A stretch of DNA of 64,000 nucleotides. Source: JAFNAG01 sp963824985 (lineage in GTDB: Bacteria; Acidobacteriota; UBA6911). Below the pieces are notes generated by a model. That model was not told the DNA's origin, ran no database searches, and was given only the letters and a program-made list of their open reading frames with translations. A program made the position numbers and the translations under genes. Shown piece by piece: positions 9,307 through 17,561 of this stretch (position 1 is its first letter; each line of letters begins with the position of its first letter). The stretch is taken from the NCBI GenBank assembly GCA_963824985.1, contig CAWGRQ010000034.1, positions 1 through 64,000 on the forward strand, written 5' to 3'.

Positions 9307-9524
9307 GCCATGAGAGACAAAATTGGAGGGAAAAGCGGGATTGTCAGTTTATGTTATTGTAGATAAACGGTTTATTATTTAATAAGAAAACTCGGCCGGC
9401 TTGGTCTGACGATGCGATTTGGCTGATTTTCAGTCAAAATGTTGACATCCTGGAGACCGAATTGCGACGTACACCGATTGAATGATTCGATGGGGATAAG
9501 GCAATGATAGGCTGGCGGTTTCTC

Positions 9525-10065
9525 CTAACGGGTGGGCCGGGCGGTAACCCTGGCGATGGCGCGGGTAATGGGATCGATCCGCCAGATCCGGCCGTTATCG
9601 AGAACAAAGAGATTTTTGCAGACGGTCCATCTCGGCATACGCTTCCTGAAGCCCGATCGACAGCCGCGCGTTTTCTTTCGCAAGCGACACCCGGGCAATC
9701 ATGTTGCGCACCTGTACGCCGATCTCATCAAGCGTAAAGGGCTTGGTGATGTAGTCGTAGGCCCCCAGCCGGATGGCTTCAAGGGCGGCTTCCAGCGAGG
9801 AATAGCCGGTGATAATGCTCACCAGAGTCTCGGAACTGCGGGCGTGCGCGGCCTTCAGGATGTCCATTCCGCTCCCCCCGGGCATCTTGAGATCGGCCAA
9901 GACTATATCGAAAGGGGCCGATTCCTGGCGCAATGTCCGCTGGGCATCGGCGATGTTGCACTCGGCGCTTACCCTGACTCCCATGCGGGAAATGAAATCC
10001 GTCAGGGTCGCCCGCAGGTCTTCATCATCATCGACAATAAGAACCCGAATGACATTTTCGCTCAT
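9525..10065 (-). CDS. Single-domain response regulator with helical tail; probable frameshift near its end
   Basis: Receiver-domain protein. From ATG 10065 it reads MSENVIRVLIVDDDEDLRATL, with phospho-Asp in VLADLKMPGGSG, the T/S switch in SIITGYSS and the Lys in YDYITKPFTLDE, followed by a helical tail. The frame as written stops at 9595. An alternative frame through a run of five A near 9615 continues with GC3-rich codons (LFVLDNGRIWRIDPITRA) to a stop at 9525, giving 179 residues if one A is removed. No output domain is present, so it probably acts through protein contacts. It is divergent from the second NtrC-type regulator gene across an AT-rich region. Confidence 0.85.
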
Positions 10066-10132
10066 TGCTCGATTAATCGGCAGTCTGTGTGACCACATTA
10101 ACAAACTGTCATATTTTTGTTATATGAAAATG

Positions 10133-10162
10133 TTGACAAATGTGAATTATATGAGATATATA
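10133..10162 (+). promoter_or_regulatory. Probable sigma-70 promoter in AT-rich divergent region
   Basis: TTGACA (10133-10138) is followed after 17-18 bases by ATATAT/TATATA (10156-10162). It lies in a strongly AT-rich stretch (10105-10271), in contrast to the surrounding GC-rich genes, and points at the NtrC-type regulator beginning at 10302. The same region must hold the promoter of the divergent receiver gene. Confidence 0.5.
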
Positions 10163-10301
10163 AAAACCTAAAACTGTGATGTTGCTTTTTCGACCCTCAC
10201 AGACTGTTTTTTGACTTATTTGCGGAAGTTGTTGAATATAAACCAATTTTAATGCAATATTTCATGGTTTTTTGTCGGATTATCCGGTGATGGAGGCTGG
10301 C

Positions 10302-11708
10302 ATGGGGAGAGTTGAACTGGATGACGTCAAAATTTTGGTCGTGGATGATGAAGACTATATGCGGGAAATCGTGCGCCAGGCGCTGGAGGGGGCTGGATTC
10401 GGCATCGACGAGGCTTCGGACGGTGTTTCGGCATTGGAAATGATGCGCCGCTACCCTTATGACGTCATCATTACCGACCTGCGCCTGCCGGGGATTCCCG
10501 GGGAGAAACTGCTTCAGGAAGCGCTCGCCATCTTCCCCGAAACGATCGTAATTATTATGACGGGTTACGGCAACATTCAGACTGCGGTTGATGCGATTCG
10601 CATGGGGGCTTACGATTATCTCCCCAAGCCATTCCAGCTGGAAGAAATGGTCATGCGTGTGGAGAAGGGGTTACAGGACCGGAGAATCAAGTCGGAGAAT
10701 TCCCTGTTTCGGTCGGAGTTACAGGGCAAATATCAGTTCACAAACCTGATCGGCAACAGTCCCGCCATGCAGCAAACCTATCGCATGGTGGCGATGGTGG
10801 CGCAAAAAACCAGCACCATCCTGATATCCGGAGAGACCGGCACCGGCAAGGAGGTCGTCGCCCGCGCCATCCATTATAATGGGTCGCGCAAGGATCAGCC
10901 GCTCATCTGCGTCAACTGTGCGGCGATTCCCGCCAATCTTCTTGAGGACGAGCTGTTCGGCCATGTGAAGGGGGCGTTTACGGGCGCGCACCAGCACCGG
11001 GTTGGCCGTTTCGAACAGGCAAACCGAGGCACGCTGTTTCTGGATGAAGTCGGGAGCATGCCGCTGGATCTGCAGGTCAAGCTGCTGCGGGTCCTGCAGG
11101 AGCGGGAGTTTCAGAAGGTCGGGGGGACGACATCGGTCAAAGTCGATGTGCGCATCATTGCCGCCACGAACGAGGATCTATTGGAGAAGGTCAAGGCAGG
11201 CTCATTCCGCGAGGACCTCTACTACCGTCTGAACGTGATCCCCATTCCGATTCTGCCTTTGCGCCAGCGGCGAGAGGACATTCCCCCTCTGGTATCTCAC
11301 TTCGTAAAAAAGTTCTGCGTCGAGCAGCAGGTGATGGTCAAGCGGGTATCGCATGAGGCGATCAAGCATCTGGTGGCTTTCGATTGGCCCGGGAATGTCC
11401 GACAGCTCGAAAATGCGGTCGAAATGGCCGTCGCCCTCTCCGGGGATCGCGAACTGCTGGAAGTCGACGACTTCCCGGTGGTCGTGCGCACCCCCAGCGA
11501 GGAGGAAATCTTCCACAATATCGACATCCCGGACGAGGGGGTGAACTTCAATACCCTGATTTCGGAGCTCGAGAGGCGCCTGATCCTGCAGAGCCTGAGC
11601 GTAACCGGCGGCAACAAAAAACGCGCCGCTTCCCTGCTTCAACTCAAGCGCACCACGTTCGTCGAAAAGCTGAAGCGGATGGGGATGGAGTCTGATCTTC
11701 TCGATTGA
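10302..11708 (+). CDS. Sigma-54-dependent response regulator (NtrC family)
   Basis: Second NtrC-family activator, 468 residues from ATG 10302, which is preceded by GGAGG (10292-10296) at good spacing; the open frame extends further upstream. Receiver: KILVVDDEDYMREI, phospho-Asp in IITDLRLPGIPG, MTGYGN, LPKPF. AAA+: Walker A GETGTGKE, sigma-54 loop VKGAFTGAH, Walker B LFLDEVGSM, FREDLYYRLNVIPI. C-terminal Fis-type HTH: NKKRAASLLQLKRTTFVEKL. The target genes cannot be told from the window; proximity to flagellar and pilus genes suggests surface motility or biofilm control. No kinase gene is adjacent, unlike the first regulator. Confidence 0.92.
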   Translation: MGRVELDDVKILVVDDEDYMREIVRQALEGAGFGIDEASDGVSALEMMRRYPYDVIITDLRLPGIPGEKLLQEALAIFPETIVIIMTGYGNIQTAVDAIRMGAYDYLPKPFQLEEMVMRVEKGLQDRRIKSENSLFRSELQGKYQFTNLIGNSPAMQQTYRMVAMVAQKTSTILISGETGTGKEVVARAIHYNGSRKDQPLICVNCAAIPANLLEDELFGHVKGAFTGAHQHRVGRFEQANRGTLFLDEVGSMPLDLQVKLLRVLQEREFQKVGGTTSVKVDVRIIAATNEDLLEKVKAGSFREDLYYRLNVIPIPILPLRQRREDIPPLVSHFVKKFCVEQQVMVKRVSHEAIKHLVAFDWPGNVRQLENAVEMAVALSGDRELLEVDDFPVVVRTPSEEEIFHNIDIPDEGVNFNTLISELERRLILQSLSVTGGNKKRAASLLQLKRTTFVEKLKRMGMESDLLD

Positions 11709-11882
11709 GGAGTCTCCCTGGAAAGTGCGCCAGCCGCGGACGGCCACTCATAGCCTGCGCTCCCGGTTTCTGATCTGATACCTCACGGACCTCCGAGACC
11801 CCCCGGATCCGGGATTCCTCACGCCATATTCTCCTTCGGCGAACCTGCAGGCGGGTTTAATCTAATAGGGGAGGCAGGTGCG

Positions 11883-12833
11883 TTGACGGTTCGGAAGGGC
11901 TTTGCATTTGTGCTGGGGCTGATGCTGCTTACGGCTGCCTATTGGCCGCGCGGGAGTCAGTCCGCATACCGGTCCGTCGCTCCGCGGGCGCAGGAACTCC
12001 GCTTCGGGGTCAAAGTCGAGCTGGTCAGCCTGTATGCCACCGTTCACGGCCGAGACGGCAAGCTGGTCACGGACCTCGACCAGGGGGACTTCATCGTTTA
12101 CGACAACGATGTCCCCCAAACCATCAGCCAGTTCAGCCGGGAGTACATGCCGCTGAGCATTGTGATTCTGCTCGATACCAGCAGCAGCATGGCGGGAATG
12201 AAACTGGACCATGCCCGAAGCTCGCTCATCCAGTTTCTCAAACGGCTGAACCGCGGCGATGAGGCGATGCTGATCACATTCAACTCCAGGCCCATCAAGG
12301 CGACGGAGTTCACCCCGGACCTGGACAAGATCCGACGTTCGTTGCGCAGGTTGGAGGGCATCGGGTCCACCGCCCTTTACGATGCGGTCCTTCTGGGCTT
12401 GCAGGAATCGGAGAAAGCCAGCCATCGGCGCCGGATGATGATGCTGCTGAGCGACGGCATCAACACCTACGGCAGCGCCGAATTGAGGGGGACGATATCC
12501 GAGTTGCGTCGCAGCGGCGTGGAACTCTTCGCCATCGGCCTGGAATCGGACATTCCGGAGGAGGTCCTTTACAAGGCCGTGACCCGCCAGGTCCTCGATC
12601 AGCTGACCGCGTCCGCAGGGGGGGAGGCCTTCATCTCCGTCCGCCCACGCGATCTCGATCGGGTGTGCACGGAGATCTCGGACCGCATGCATCATCAATA
12701 TTCGTTCGCCTATTATCCACCCCGGATCGCCGATCCGAAGTGGCGCAGCGTGCGGATCGAAGCGAGGCTGCCCGGCTTGCGGATTGTGCCCTCCAAAACC
12801 GGCTATTATCCGATGGCGGAGATCTCCCGATAG
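11883..12833 (+). CDS. Secreted VWFA-domain protein (VWFA-related acidobacterial type)
   Basis: 316-residue protein with an N-terminal hydrophobic signal segment (residues about 5-22, GFAFVLGLMLLTAAYWP), a short beta region (VELVSLYATVHGRDGKLVTDL) and a von Willebrand A domain (about 88-280). The metal-ion-dependent adhesion site is intact: DTSSSM near residue 97, with the later GSTALYDA and LLSDG segments. The arrangement of a beta module (VxDxxG...LxxxDFxVxDnxxxQ) before the VWA domain is that of the VWFA-related Acidobacterial domain family, expanded in Acidobacteriota; it is the best taxonomic pointer in the window. The function is unknown; such proteins are exported and probably bind proteins or matrix. 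The start at 11883 is a TTG; no better one is seen. Confidence 0.88.
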   Translation: MTVRKGFAFVLGLMLLTAAYWPRGSQSAYRSVAPRAQELRFGVKVELVSLYATVHGRDGKLVTDLDQGDFIVYDNDVPQTISQFSREYMPLSIVILLDTSSSMAGMKLDHARSSLIQFLKRLNRGDEAMLITFNSRPIKATEFTPDLDKIRRSLRRLEGIGSTALYDAVLLGLQESEKASHRRRMMMLLSDGINTYGSAELRGTISELRRSGVELFAIGLESDIPEEVLYKAVTRQVLDQLTASAGGEAFISVRPRDLDRVCTEISDRMHHQYSFAYYPPRIADPKWRSVRIEARLPGLRIVPSKTGYYPMAEISR

Positions 12834-12882
12834 CAAAAGCCCCCCTGCCATGCATTCCCATCCGCCTTGGAGCAGAAACCAG

Positions 12883-14799
12883 TCAGTCTTCGAGGTATGT
12901 GTAGGCTTCCAGAGTGGCCTGATATTCCTCCGCCAGGGAGCGGGCCTCTTCGTCGCTGAGCTTCCCCTGCGCCTCGGTGGCCGTAAGCATCCGTTGGAAT
13001 CCGGCGGTCAGATTTTCGCTGTCATACCCGGCGACGGCAAGCACCTGAGAGAGATTCTGCCCGCGCACAACCTTGTCGAGGTGGGCCTTGCCGGCGTCAT
13101 CGACCAGGAAATGCGCCTCGCTGACGGCGCCGAGAAGGTTATGGTTCATGCCGAGCGATTCCTGGTAGGCACCCACCAGAGCGATGGCGAGGTAATAGGG
13201 ATCATGAACGCCGCCGTGCAACTCCAGAGCCTGCTTGACGTCGCGCAGATCGACAAACTTGTCGATCTGCCCATCGGAATCGCAGGTGATATCGCACAAC
13301 GTGGCCCGTTCCGTCGGCTCCTCAGTCAGATGCGTTACGGGGAGGATAGGGAACAGCTGGTCCAGAGCCCACGCGTCGGGCGTGGCCTGGAATACCGAGA
13401 AGTTGCAGATATACTTGCTGGCGAGGATGTTCTCCAGGTCGATAAACTCCTCGGGCCGTTCCTTCAGGAGATGCGAAAATTTTATAGCCTTGCGGCAGAT
13501 CTCCCAGAAGAGCCATTCACCCTGGGCCCGGTTCTGTAGATTGAGGTAGCCGAGGTTGAACAGCGACTGCAGCTCCTCACGGTGCTGAAGAGCGTCGTGG
13601 TAGTACTCTCGGAAGTTTTTCTGGTTGACGTCCTTGTGCAGGTCCATCAACTCCAGGACGACTTCAGAATCGATCTTCGCCAGGTCCACCGTGGGCCCGC
13701 CCAGACCGGGATTCAGCCGCCGGATCACCCTGGTGATGAAGGTGGCGTGATGCGCGGCGACGGCGCGTCCGCTCTCGGTCACGATCGTCGGTGGCGGCAC
13801 GTTTTCCGATTCGCAGATTTCATCGATGGTGTAAACAATGTCGTTGGCGTATTCCTGGATGCTGTAGTTGACGCTGCAATCCGATGCCGTGCGGCTGCCA
13901 TCGTAATCGACGCCGAGCCCTCCACCGACATTGAGGTACTCCACCGAGAATCCCATCTTGTAAACTTTGGCATAGACCCGGGCCGCTTCCTTGATCGCGC
14001 TCTTGATCCGGCGGATATCCGTGATCTGGGATCCGATGTGGAAGTGCAGCATCTTGAGCTGCTTCGCCATCTGAGTATCAGAGGCCGACTTCAGGCAATC
14101 CAGCAGCTGGATCGTGTTAATGCCGAACTTCGAGGTCTCCCCCCCGGATTCCTCCCATTTCCCGGCCCCGCGGGAGAAAATCCGGACACGAACACCCAGA
14201 GCGGGTTTTGCCGCGAGCGCAGCGGAGACTTCAGCGATCTTCTTGAGGTCGGAGACTTCTTCAATGACTATGATCGGGTTCTTGCCGACCTTCGCCGCCT
14301 TAATCGCCCATTCCAGATAGCGCTTGTCTTTCACGCCGTTGCAGATCAGGAGGGCGTTCGGATGAACGGACAGGGTGAGCGCCGCCGCCAATTCGGCCTT
14401 GGTCCCCACCTCCAGGCCATATTCGTAACGATGCCCGGCAGCCATGAGGCGTTCGATCACGCTTCGCCGCTGGTTCACCTTCATGGGGAAAACGCCGCGA
14501 TGGCGCGCGCCATATCCATATTCGGCGATCGAGTTGCGAAACGCCTCGTGGAACTCCTTGATTTGGGTGTCGAGAATCTGAGGGAACCGGAGCAGGAACG
14601 GCGCCGCCACTCCGCGCTTCTGAAGGGTGTTGATCAGGGACATCACCTCCACCCCCATGAGCGGGTTGCGCGTGGGATGGACGGTGAGACAGCCCTGATC
14701 GCTGACACCGAAGTATCCGGCGGCCCAGTTTTCCAGGCCGTAGATGCGATGTGGAATCTCGCTGGGCGACAGTCGCAGATTCTGAGTTAACTCTTTCAT
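12883..14799 (-). CDS. speA: Biosynthetic arginine decarboxylase
   Basis: SpeA converts arginine to agmatine, the first step of the agmatine route to putrescine, using PLP. The 638-residue product (ATG 14799; an ORF extension to 14823 is possible) matches the large biosynthetic arginine decarboxylase in length. The PLP lysine is in GVFPMKVNQ near residue 105. Other landmarks are EYGLEVGTKAEL, SKFGINTIQLL, the glycine-rich phosphate loop LNVGGGLGVDYDG, TESGRAVAAHH and the Cys-containing C-terminal half CDITCDSDGQIDKFVD. It stands alone, convergent with the VWFA gene. No speB or speE gene is nearby. Confidence 0.96.
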   Translation of the reverse strand: MKELTQNLRLSPSEIPHRIYGLENWAAGYFGVSDQGCLTVHPTRNPLMGVEVMSLINTLQKRGVAAPFLLRFPQILDTQIKEFHEAFRNSIAEYGYGARHRGVFPMKVNQRRSVIERLMAAGHRYEYGLEVGTKAELAAALTLSVHPNALLICNGVKDKRYLEWAIKAAKVGKNPIIVIEEVSDLKKIAEVSAALAAKPALGVRVRIFSRGAGKWEESGGETSKFGINTIQLLDCLKSASDTQMAKQLKMLHFHIGSQITDIRRIKSAIKEAARVYAKVYKMGFSVEYLNVGGGLGVDYDGSRTASDCSVNYSIQEYANDIVYTIDEICESENVPPPTIVTESGRAVAAHHATFITRVIRRLNPGLGGPTVDLAKIDSEVVLELMDLHKDVNQKNFREYYHDALQHREELQSLFNLGYLNLQNRAQGEWLFWEICRKAIKFSHLLKERPEEFIDLENILASKYICNFSVFQATPDAWALDQLFPILPVTHLTEEPTERATLCDITCDSDGQIDKFVDLRDVKQALELHGGVHDPYYLAIALVGAYQESLGMNHNLLGAVSEAHFLVDDAGKAHLDKVVRGQNLSQVLAVAGYDSENLTAGFQRMLTATEAQGKLSDEEARSLAEEYQATLEAYTYLED

Positions 14800-15081
14800 G
14801 ACACAGGTCACCTCGTCGCGCACGATTCAAATTCCAAACCAGGAGACGGAGCGAACAATAGCGGTGAAACTTACCAAAGACAGGGGATAAAATCAACAGA
14901 GCTGAGGTTATTAACCCGAAGTCGCCGATCGGGACGCACCAGGCCGCGCCCTCCCGGAGCGCATCGGGCACCCCGCACCTCATACGCCGGTTCGCAGACT
15001 GGACACCCCGCCGCGGCACGGCGCCAGCCGCGAACAGGCAAAGAATGTCGGGACGCGGAAGAACGCTGACGCAGGCGGATC

Positions 15082-15366
15082 GCATCTGTTTAGCCGATGC
15101 TGAACAGCAGAACGCAAAGACGCAAGGACGCAAAGAGATTCCTTTCGGTTCGCGGGCGTGGGCGGCCTTCGGCCTCATCCTTGGGCGAGCCGCGGGAGAA
15201 AGCGCAATCCTCCTGAGTAGCCGCTGCCCGCGCTTTCTCCCGCGGCTCGCCCCAGGATGCGCCAGCGCGAAGCGCTGCGCCCACGCCTGTTGCTCAGTGT
15301 CGATCTTTGCGCCCTTGCGTCTTTGCGTTTTGCTTCTTCATCCATTTGATTTGGCTAAACAATTAC
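15082..15366 (+). mobile_element. MITE copy 1, IS66-like ends, 285 bp
   Basis: Ends are GCATCTGTTTAGCC (left) and the complement of GTAATTGTTTAGCC (right). The 8-bp sequence GGCGGATC is repeated immediately outside both ends (15074-15081 and 15367-15374), a target-site duplication. Inside, a 25-base block of AACGCAAAGACGCAAGG type near the left is inverted near the right. The centre holds two 30-base arms (15176-15205 and 15230-15259) that pair with one mismatch around a 24-base loop. No coding capacity. GTAA-like tips with 8-bp duplications are the hallmark of the IS66 family, so this is inferred to be a non-autonomous IS66 derivative. Confidence 0.85.
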
Positions 15367-15502
15367 GGCGGATCAGGCTGGAGCGAATCCGCGTCGAAGG
15401 CTTTTTTTCCCGAATCGTCTTGCCTGCGGTATCGAAATCCTTATAAGGATGAGTCCGGCACCCCGCACCGATGGCCAGCGATGTCGACATCGGCACCGGG
15501 AG

Positions 15503-15535
15503 CGGGATTCAGGCCCCGGGGCGACCGGAATCCCG
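15503..15535 (-). terminator. Possible terminator hairpin after efp
   Basis: CGGGATTC (15503-15510) can pair with GAATCCCG (15528-15535) around a GC-rich loop, directly downstream of the efp stop codon at 15538. No T-run follows on the transcribed strand, so it is a weak call; it could equally act as an mRNA-stabilising 3' hairpin. Confidence 0.3.
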
Positions 15536-15537
15536 GA

Positions 15538-16101
15538 TCAGGATTTTACGCGCTCGAGATATTTGCCTTCACTGGTATCAACGCGGATCAACTCCCCCTC
15601 ATTTACAAACGGGGGGACCTGAATCACCAGGCCGGTCTCCAGTGTAGCCGGCTTGTTGACATTGCTGACCGTGGCGCCACGCAGCGACGGTTCGGTGGAG
15701 ACGACCTTCAGTTCGACCGACGGCGGCAGGTCGATTCCGATCGGCTTGCCGTCATAGAACTCCACCTGGATCTGGATGTTCGGCATCAGGTAGGGGATGG
15801 AATCCTCAAGCAGGTCCATGGGCAGGTGGATCTGCTCGAAGGTGACCGTGTTCATGAAATAGTAATCGGTGCCGTCCGTGTACAGGTATTCCATCTGGTG
15901 GGTTTCCAGGTACGCCTGTTCCACCCGATCTTCGGAACGGAAGCGATGCTCGATGATCGAACCGCTCTTGATCGATTTCAGCTTGGTCTGGACCATGCCG
16001 CGCCAGTTTCCGGGCGTGATGTGCTGGAAAGAGAAGACACGGTACAGCTCGCCGTTCAGCTTGATGGTCATCCCTCGTTTAATCTGAGTCGCAGCAATCA
16101 T
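15538..16101 (-). CDS. efp: Elongation factor P with Asn at the modification-loop tip
   Basis: EF-P enters the ribosomal E site and relieves stalling at polyproline. The 187-residue protein has the three-domain length and family motifs (IKRGMTIKLNGELYRVF, VQTKLKSIKSG, MEYLYTDG, the C-terminal OB-fold with IQVPPFVNEGELIRVDT). In the domain I loop the sequence is ITPGNWRGM. The residue aligned with E. coli Lys34 (KPGKGQA) is Asn, so it can be neither beta-lysylated by EpmA nor rhamnosylated like the Arg32 type. The gene is at the end of the translation block, separated from dedA by about 140 bp. Confidence 0.95.
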   Translation of the reverse strand: MIAATQIKRGMTIKLNGELYRVFSFQHITPGNWRGMVQTKLKSIKSGSIIEHRFRSEDRVEQAYLETHQMEYLYTDGTDYYFMNTVTFEQIHLPMDLLEDSIPYLMPNIQIQVEFYDGKPIGIDLPPSVELKVVSTEPSLRGATVSNVNKPATLETGLVIQVPPFVNEGELIRVDTSEGKYLERVKS

Positions 16102-16245
16102 GAAAAAACCTCACACAAATTCTGGTTGGCATCTGGCACTTGAGCGGGGCTGACCTTCAATCGACGGTCCCGCCCACGGTTTCAACCGGCGCCGCATCAT
16201 AGTTCGCATACCGGCACCTCGCTGGAGTGGGTCGCAGAACTCCAG

Positions 16246-16881
16246 TCAGGGCGCGGCCCCCTTCTGATTCCGGTGGCGCAGCAGCTCGATCAGCGCGGGC
16301 AGAACCGAGAGGATCACGACGACGACGATCACCAGGTGGATGTGCCGGTCAATCCCGGGAATGATGGCATACAGAGAATATCCGACCAGCAGCATGCTCC
16401 AGACCCAGAGAAGCCCCCCCACTATGTTGAAGGTGACAAAGCGGCGATAGTTCATGCTGGCGGCGCCGGCCACCGCCGGCGCAAACGTGCGCACAACCGG
16501 AACAAAACGCGCCAGCACGATCGTCTTTCCGCCGTATTTCTCGTAAAAGTCGTGGGCGCGCTGCAGGTGTTTCCTGCGGAACAGGAACGAGTCCGGCCGG
16601 TTGTAGAGCGCCTGGCCCGCACGCCGGCCGATCCAATAACCGACCTGGTCACCGGCAACCGCACACAAACCTCCGAACACCATCAGCAGGCCCAGGTTGA
16701 TGTGCCCCATGGAGGCAAAAACGCCGGCCGTCACCAGTAGAGAATCCCCGGGGAGAAAAAAACCGACGAACAGCCCCGTTTCCACAAAGACGATCGCGCA
16801 TACCAGCAGGGGCCCGCCCCACTGAATCAGGCCCTGCACGTCGGTCACCCAATGATAGGCATCACGAAGGAATTCGAACAT
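16246..16881 (-). CDS. DedA family membrane protein
   Basis: DedA proteins are inner-membrane transporters of the VTT/SNARE-associated fold; some flip undecaprenyl phosphate or phosphatidylethanolamine. The 211-residue product from ATG 16881 (MFEFLRDAYHWV) has the family motifs: VETGLFVGFFLPGDSLLVTAG (re-entrant loop), GDQVGYWIGRRAGQALYNRP, the amphipathic FYEKYGGKTIVLARFVPVVRTFAP, and AGAASMNYRRF. Five or six hydrophobic segments can be seen. No clear Shine-Dalgarno sequence is visible at this ATG, so the start is uncertain (an upstream GTG-type start at 16932 is possible). It lies between frr and efp in the same orientation. Confidence 0.9.
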   Translation of the reverse strand: MFEFLRDAYHWVTDVQGLIQWGGPLLVCAIVFVETGLFVGFFLPGDSLLVTAGVFASMGHINLGLLMVFGGLCAVAGDQVGYWIGRRAGQALYNRPDSFLFRRKHLQRAHDFYEKYGGKTIVLARFVPVVRTFAPAVAGAASMNYRRFVTFNIVGGLLWVWSMLLVGYSLYAIIPGIDRHIHLVIVVVVILSVLPALIELLRHRNQKGAAP

Positions 16882-16947
16882 ACGATCGCAGCGCGAGACT
16901 CCGGCGCCATCGCTCCCGGCGGATGCCGGCAACGGAGCGGACCGGCA

Positions 16948-17505
16948 TCAGATCTCGAGAATTTCTTCCTCTTTTTTCTTCTGCAGAGAGTCCACCCGGG
17001 AGATGAATTCGTTGGTCATATCCTGGATCCTTTTGAGCCCATCCCTCTCATCGTCCTCGGAAATGACCTTGTCTTTGAGCCGCGTCTTGAACTGGTCATT
17101 GGCCTCGTGGCGCACCTGCCGCACGGCGACCCGATGCTGCTCGGCCAGGTGTCCGACGGTTTTCGCCAGCTGCTTGCGCCGTTCCTCGGTGAGCGGAGGG
17201 ATGGGCAGCCGGACCACCTTGCCGTCGTTGGTGGGATTCAAACCCAGGTCCGAGGCCAGGATCGCCTTTTCAATGCTCGCGATGGTCGATGGATCCCAGG
17301 GTTGAATGAGAATCATGGTCGGATCCGGAGTTGACAGCGAAGCCATCTGATTGAGCGGAGTCGGTGTGCCGTAATAGTTTGCCTGGATGTGATCCAGGAT
17401 GCTGATGGAGGCCCGGCCGGTTCGGATCGCTGCCAAGGCATGCTGCATCCCCTCGATGCATTTTTCCATTCGCTTGCGCGTCGTTTCAAGTATCTGTCGG
17501 ACCAT
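16948..17505 (-). CDS. frr: Ribosome recycling factor
   Basis: RRF, with EF-G, splits the post-termination ribosome. The 185-residue length is normal. Signature segments are MEKCIEGMQHALAAIRTGRAS (helix 1), LNQMASLSTPDPTMILIQPWD (domain II), IEKAILASDLGLNPTNDGKVVRLPIPPLTEERRKQL and the C-terminal helix ending QKKKEEEILEI. It follows pyrH by 57 bp in the usual tsf-pyrH-frr order. Confidence 0.98.
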   Translation of the reverse strand: MVRQILETTRKRMEKCIEGMQHALAAIRTGRASISILDHIQANYYGTPTPLNQMASLSTPDPTMILIQPWDPSTIASIEKAILASDLGLNPTNDGKVVRLPIPPLTEERRKQLAKTVGHLAEQHRVAVRQVRHEANDQFKTRLKDKVISEDDERDGLKRIQDMTNEFISRVDSLQKKKEEEILEI

Positions 17506-17561
17506 CGGGTTCGATCTCCTTGCTGGTTGGAACCGGGATGCGTCGGAGCCGGCGGGATAGG

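Larger units (their letters stand above)
14824..15537. other. Intergenic stretch holding a MITE
   Basis: 714 bases between speA and efp with no convincing gene. The middle (15082-15366) is the mobile element described separately, with target duplications at 15074-15081 and 15367-15374. Reading frames found here translate the hairpins and repeats of the element. The flanking parts (14824-15073 and 15375-15500) show nothing recognisable; they must hold the speA promoter. Confidence 0.7.

Noticed and set aside
7993..9366. 457-codon plus-strand frame over the histidine kinase gene
   Set aside because: Antisense to a complete kinase with all catalytic motifs.
9451..9465. TGG-N9-TTGC resembling a sigma-54 site on the plus strand
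   Set aside because: Spacing fits, but the -24 box is poor (TGGAG) and no plus-strand gene follows.
9532..10092. 186-codon plus-strand frame over the receiver gene
   Set aside because: Antisense to a complete receiver domain.
13582..14790. 402-codon plus-strand frame over speA
   Set aside because: Antisense shadow of a full-length arginine decarboxylase.
14824..15081. RNA gene between speA and the first MITE
   Set aside because: No tRNA-like clover-leaf, conserved loop or terminator could be found.
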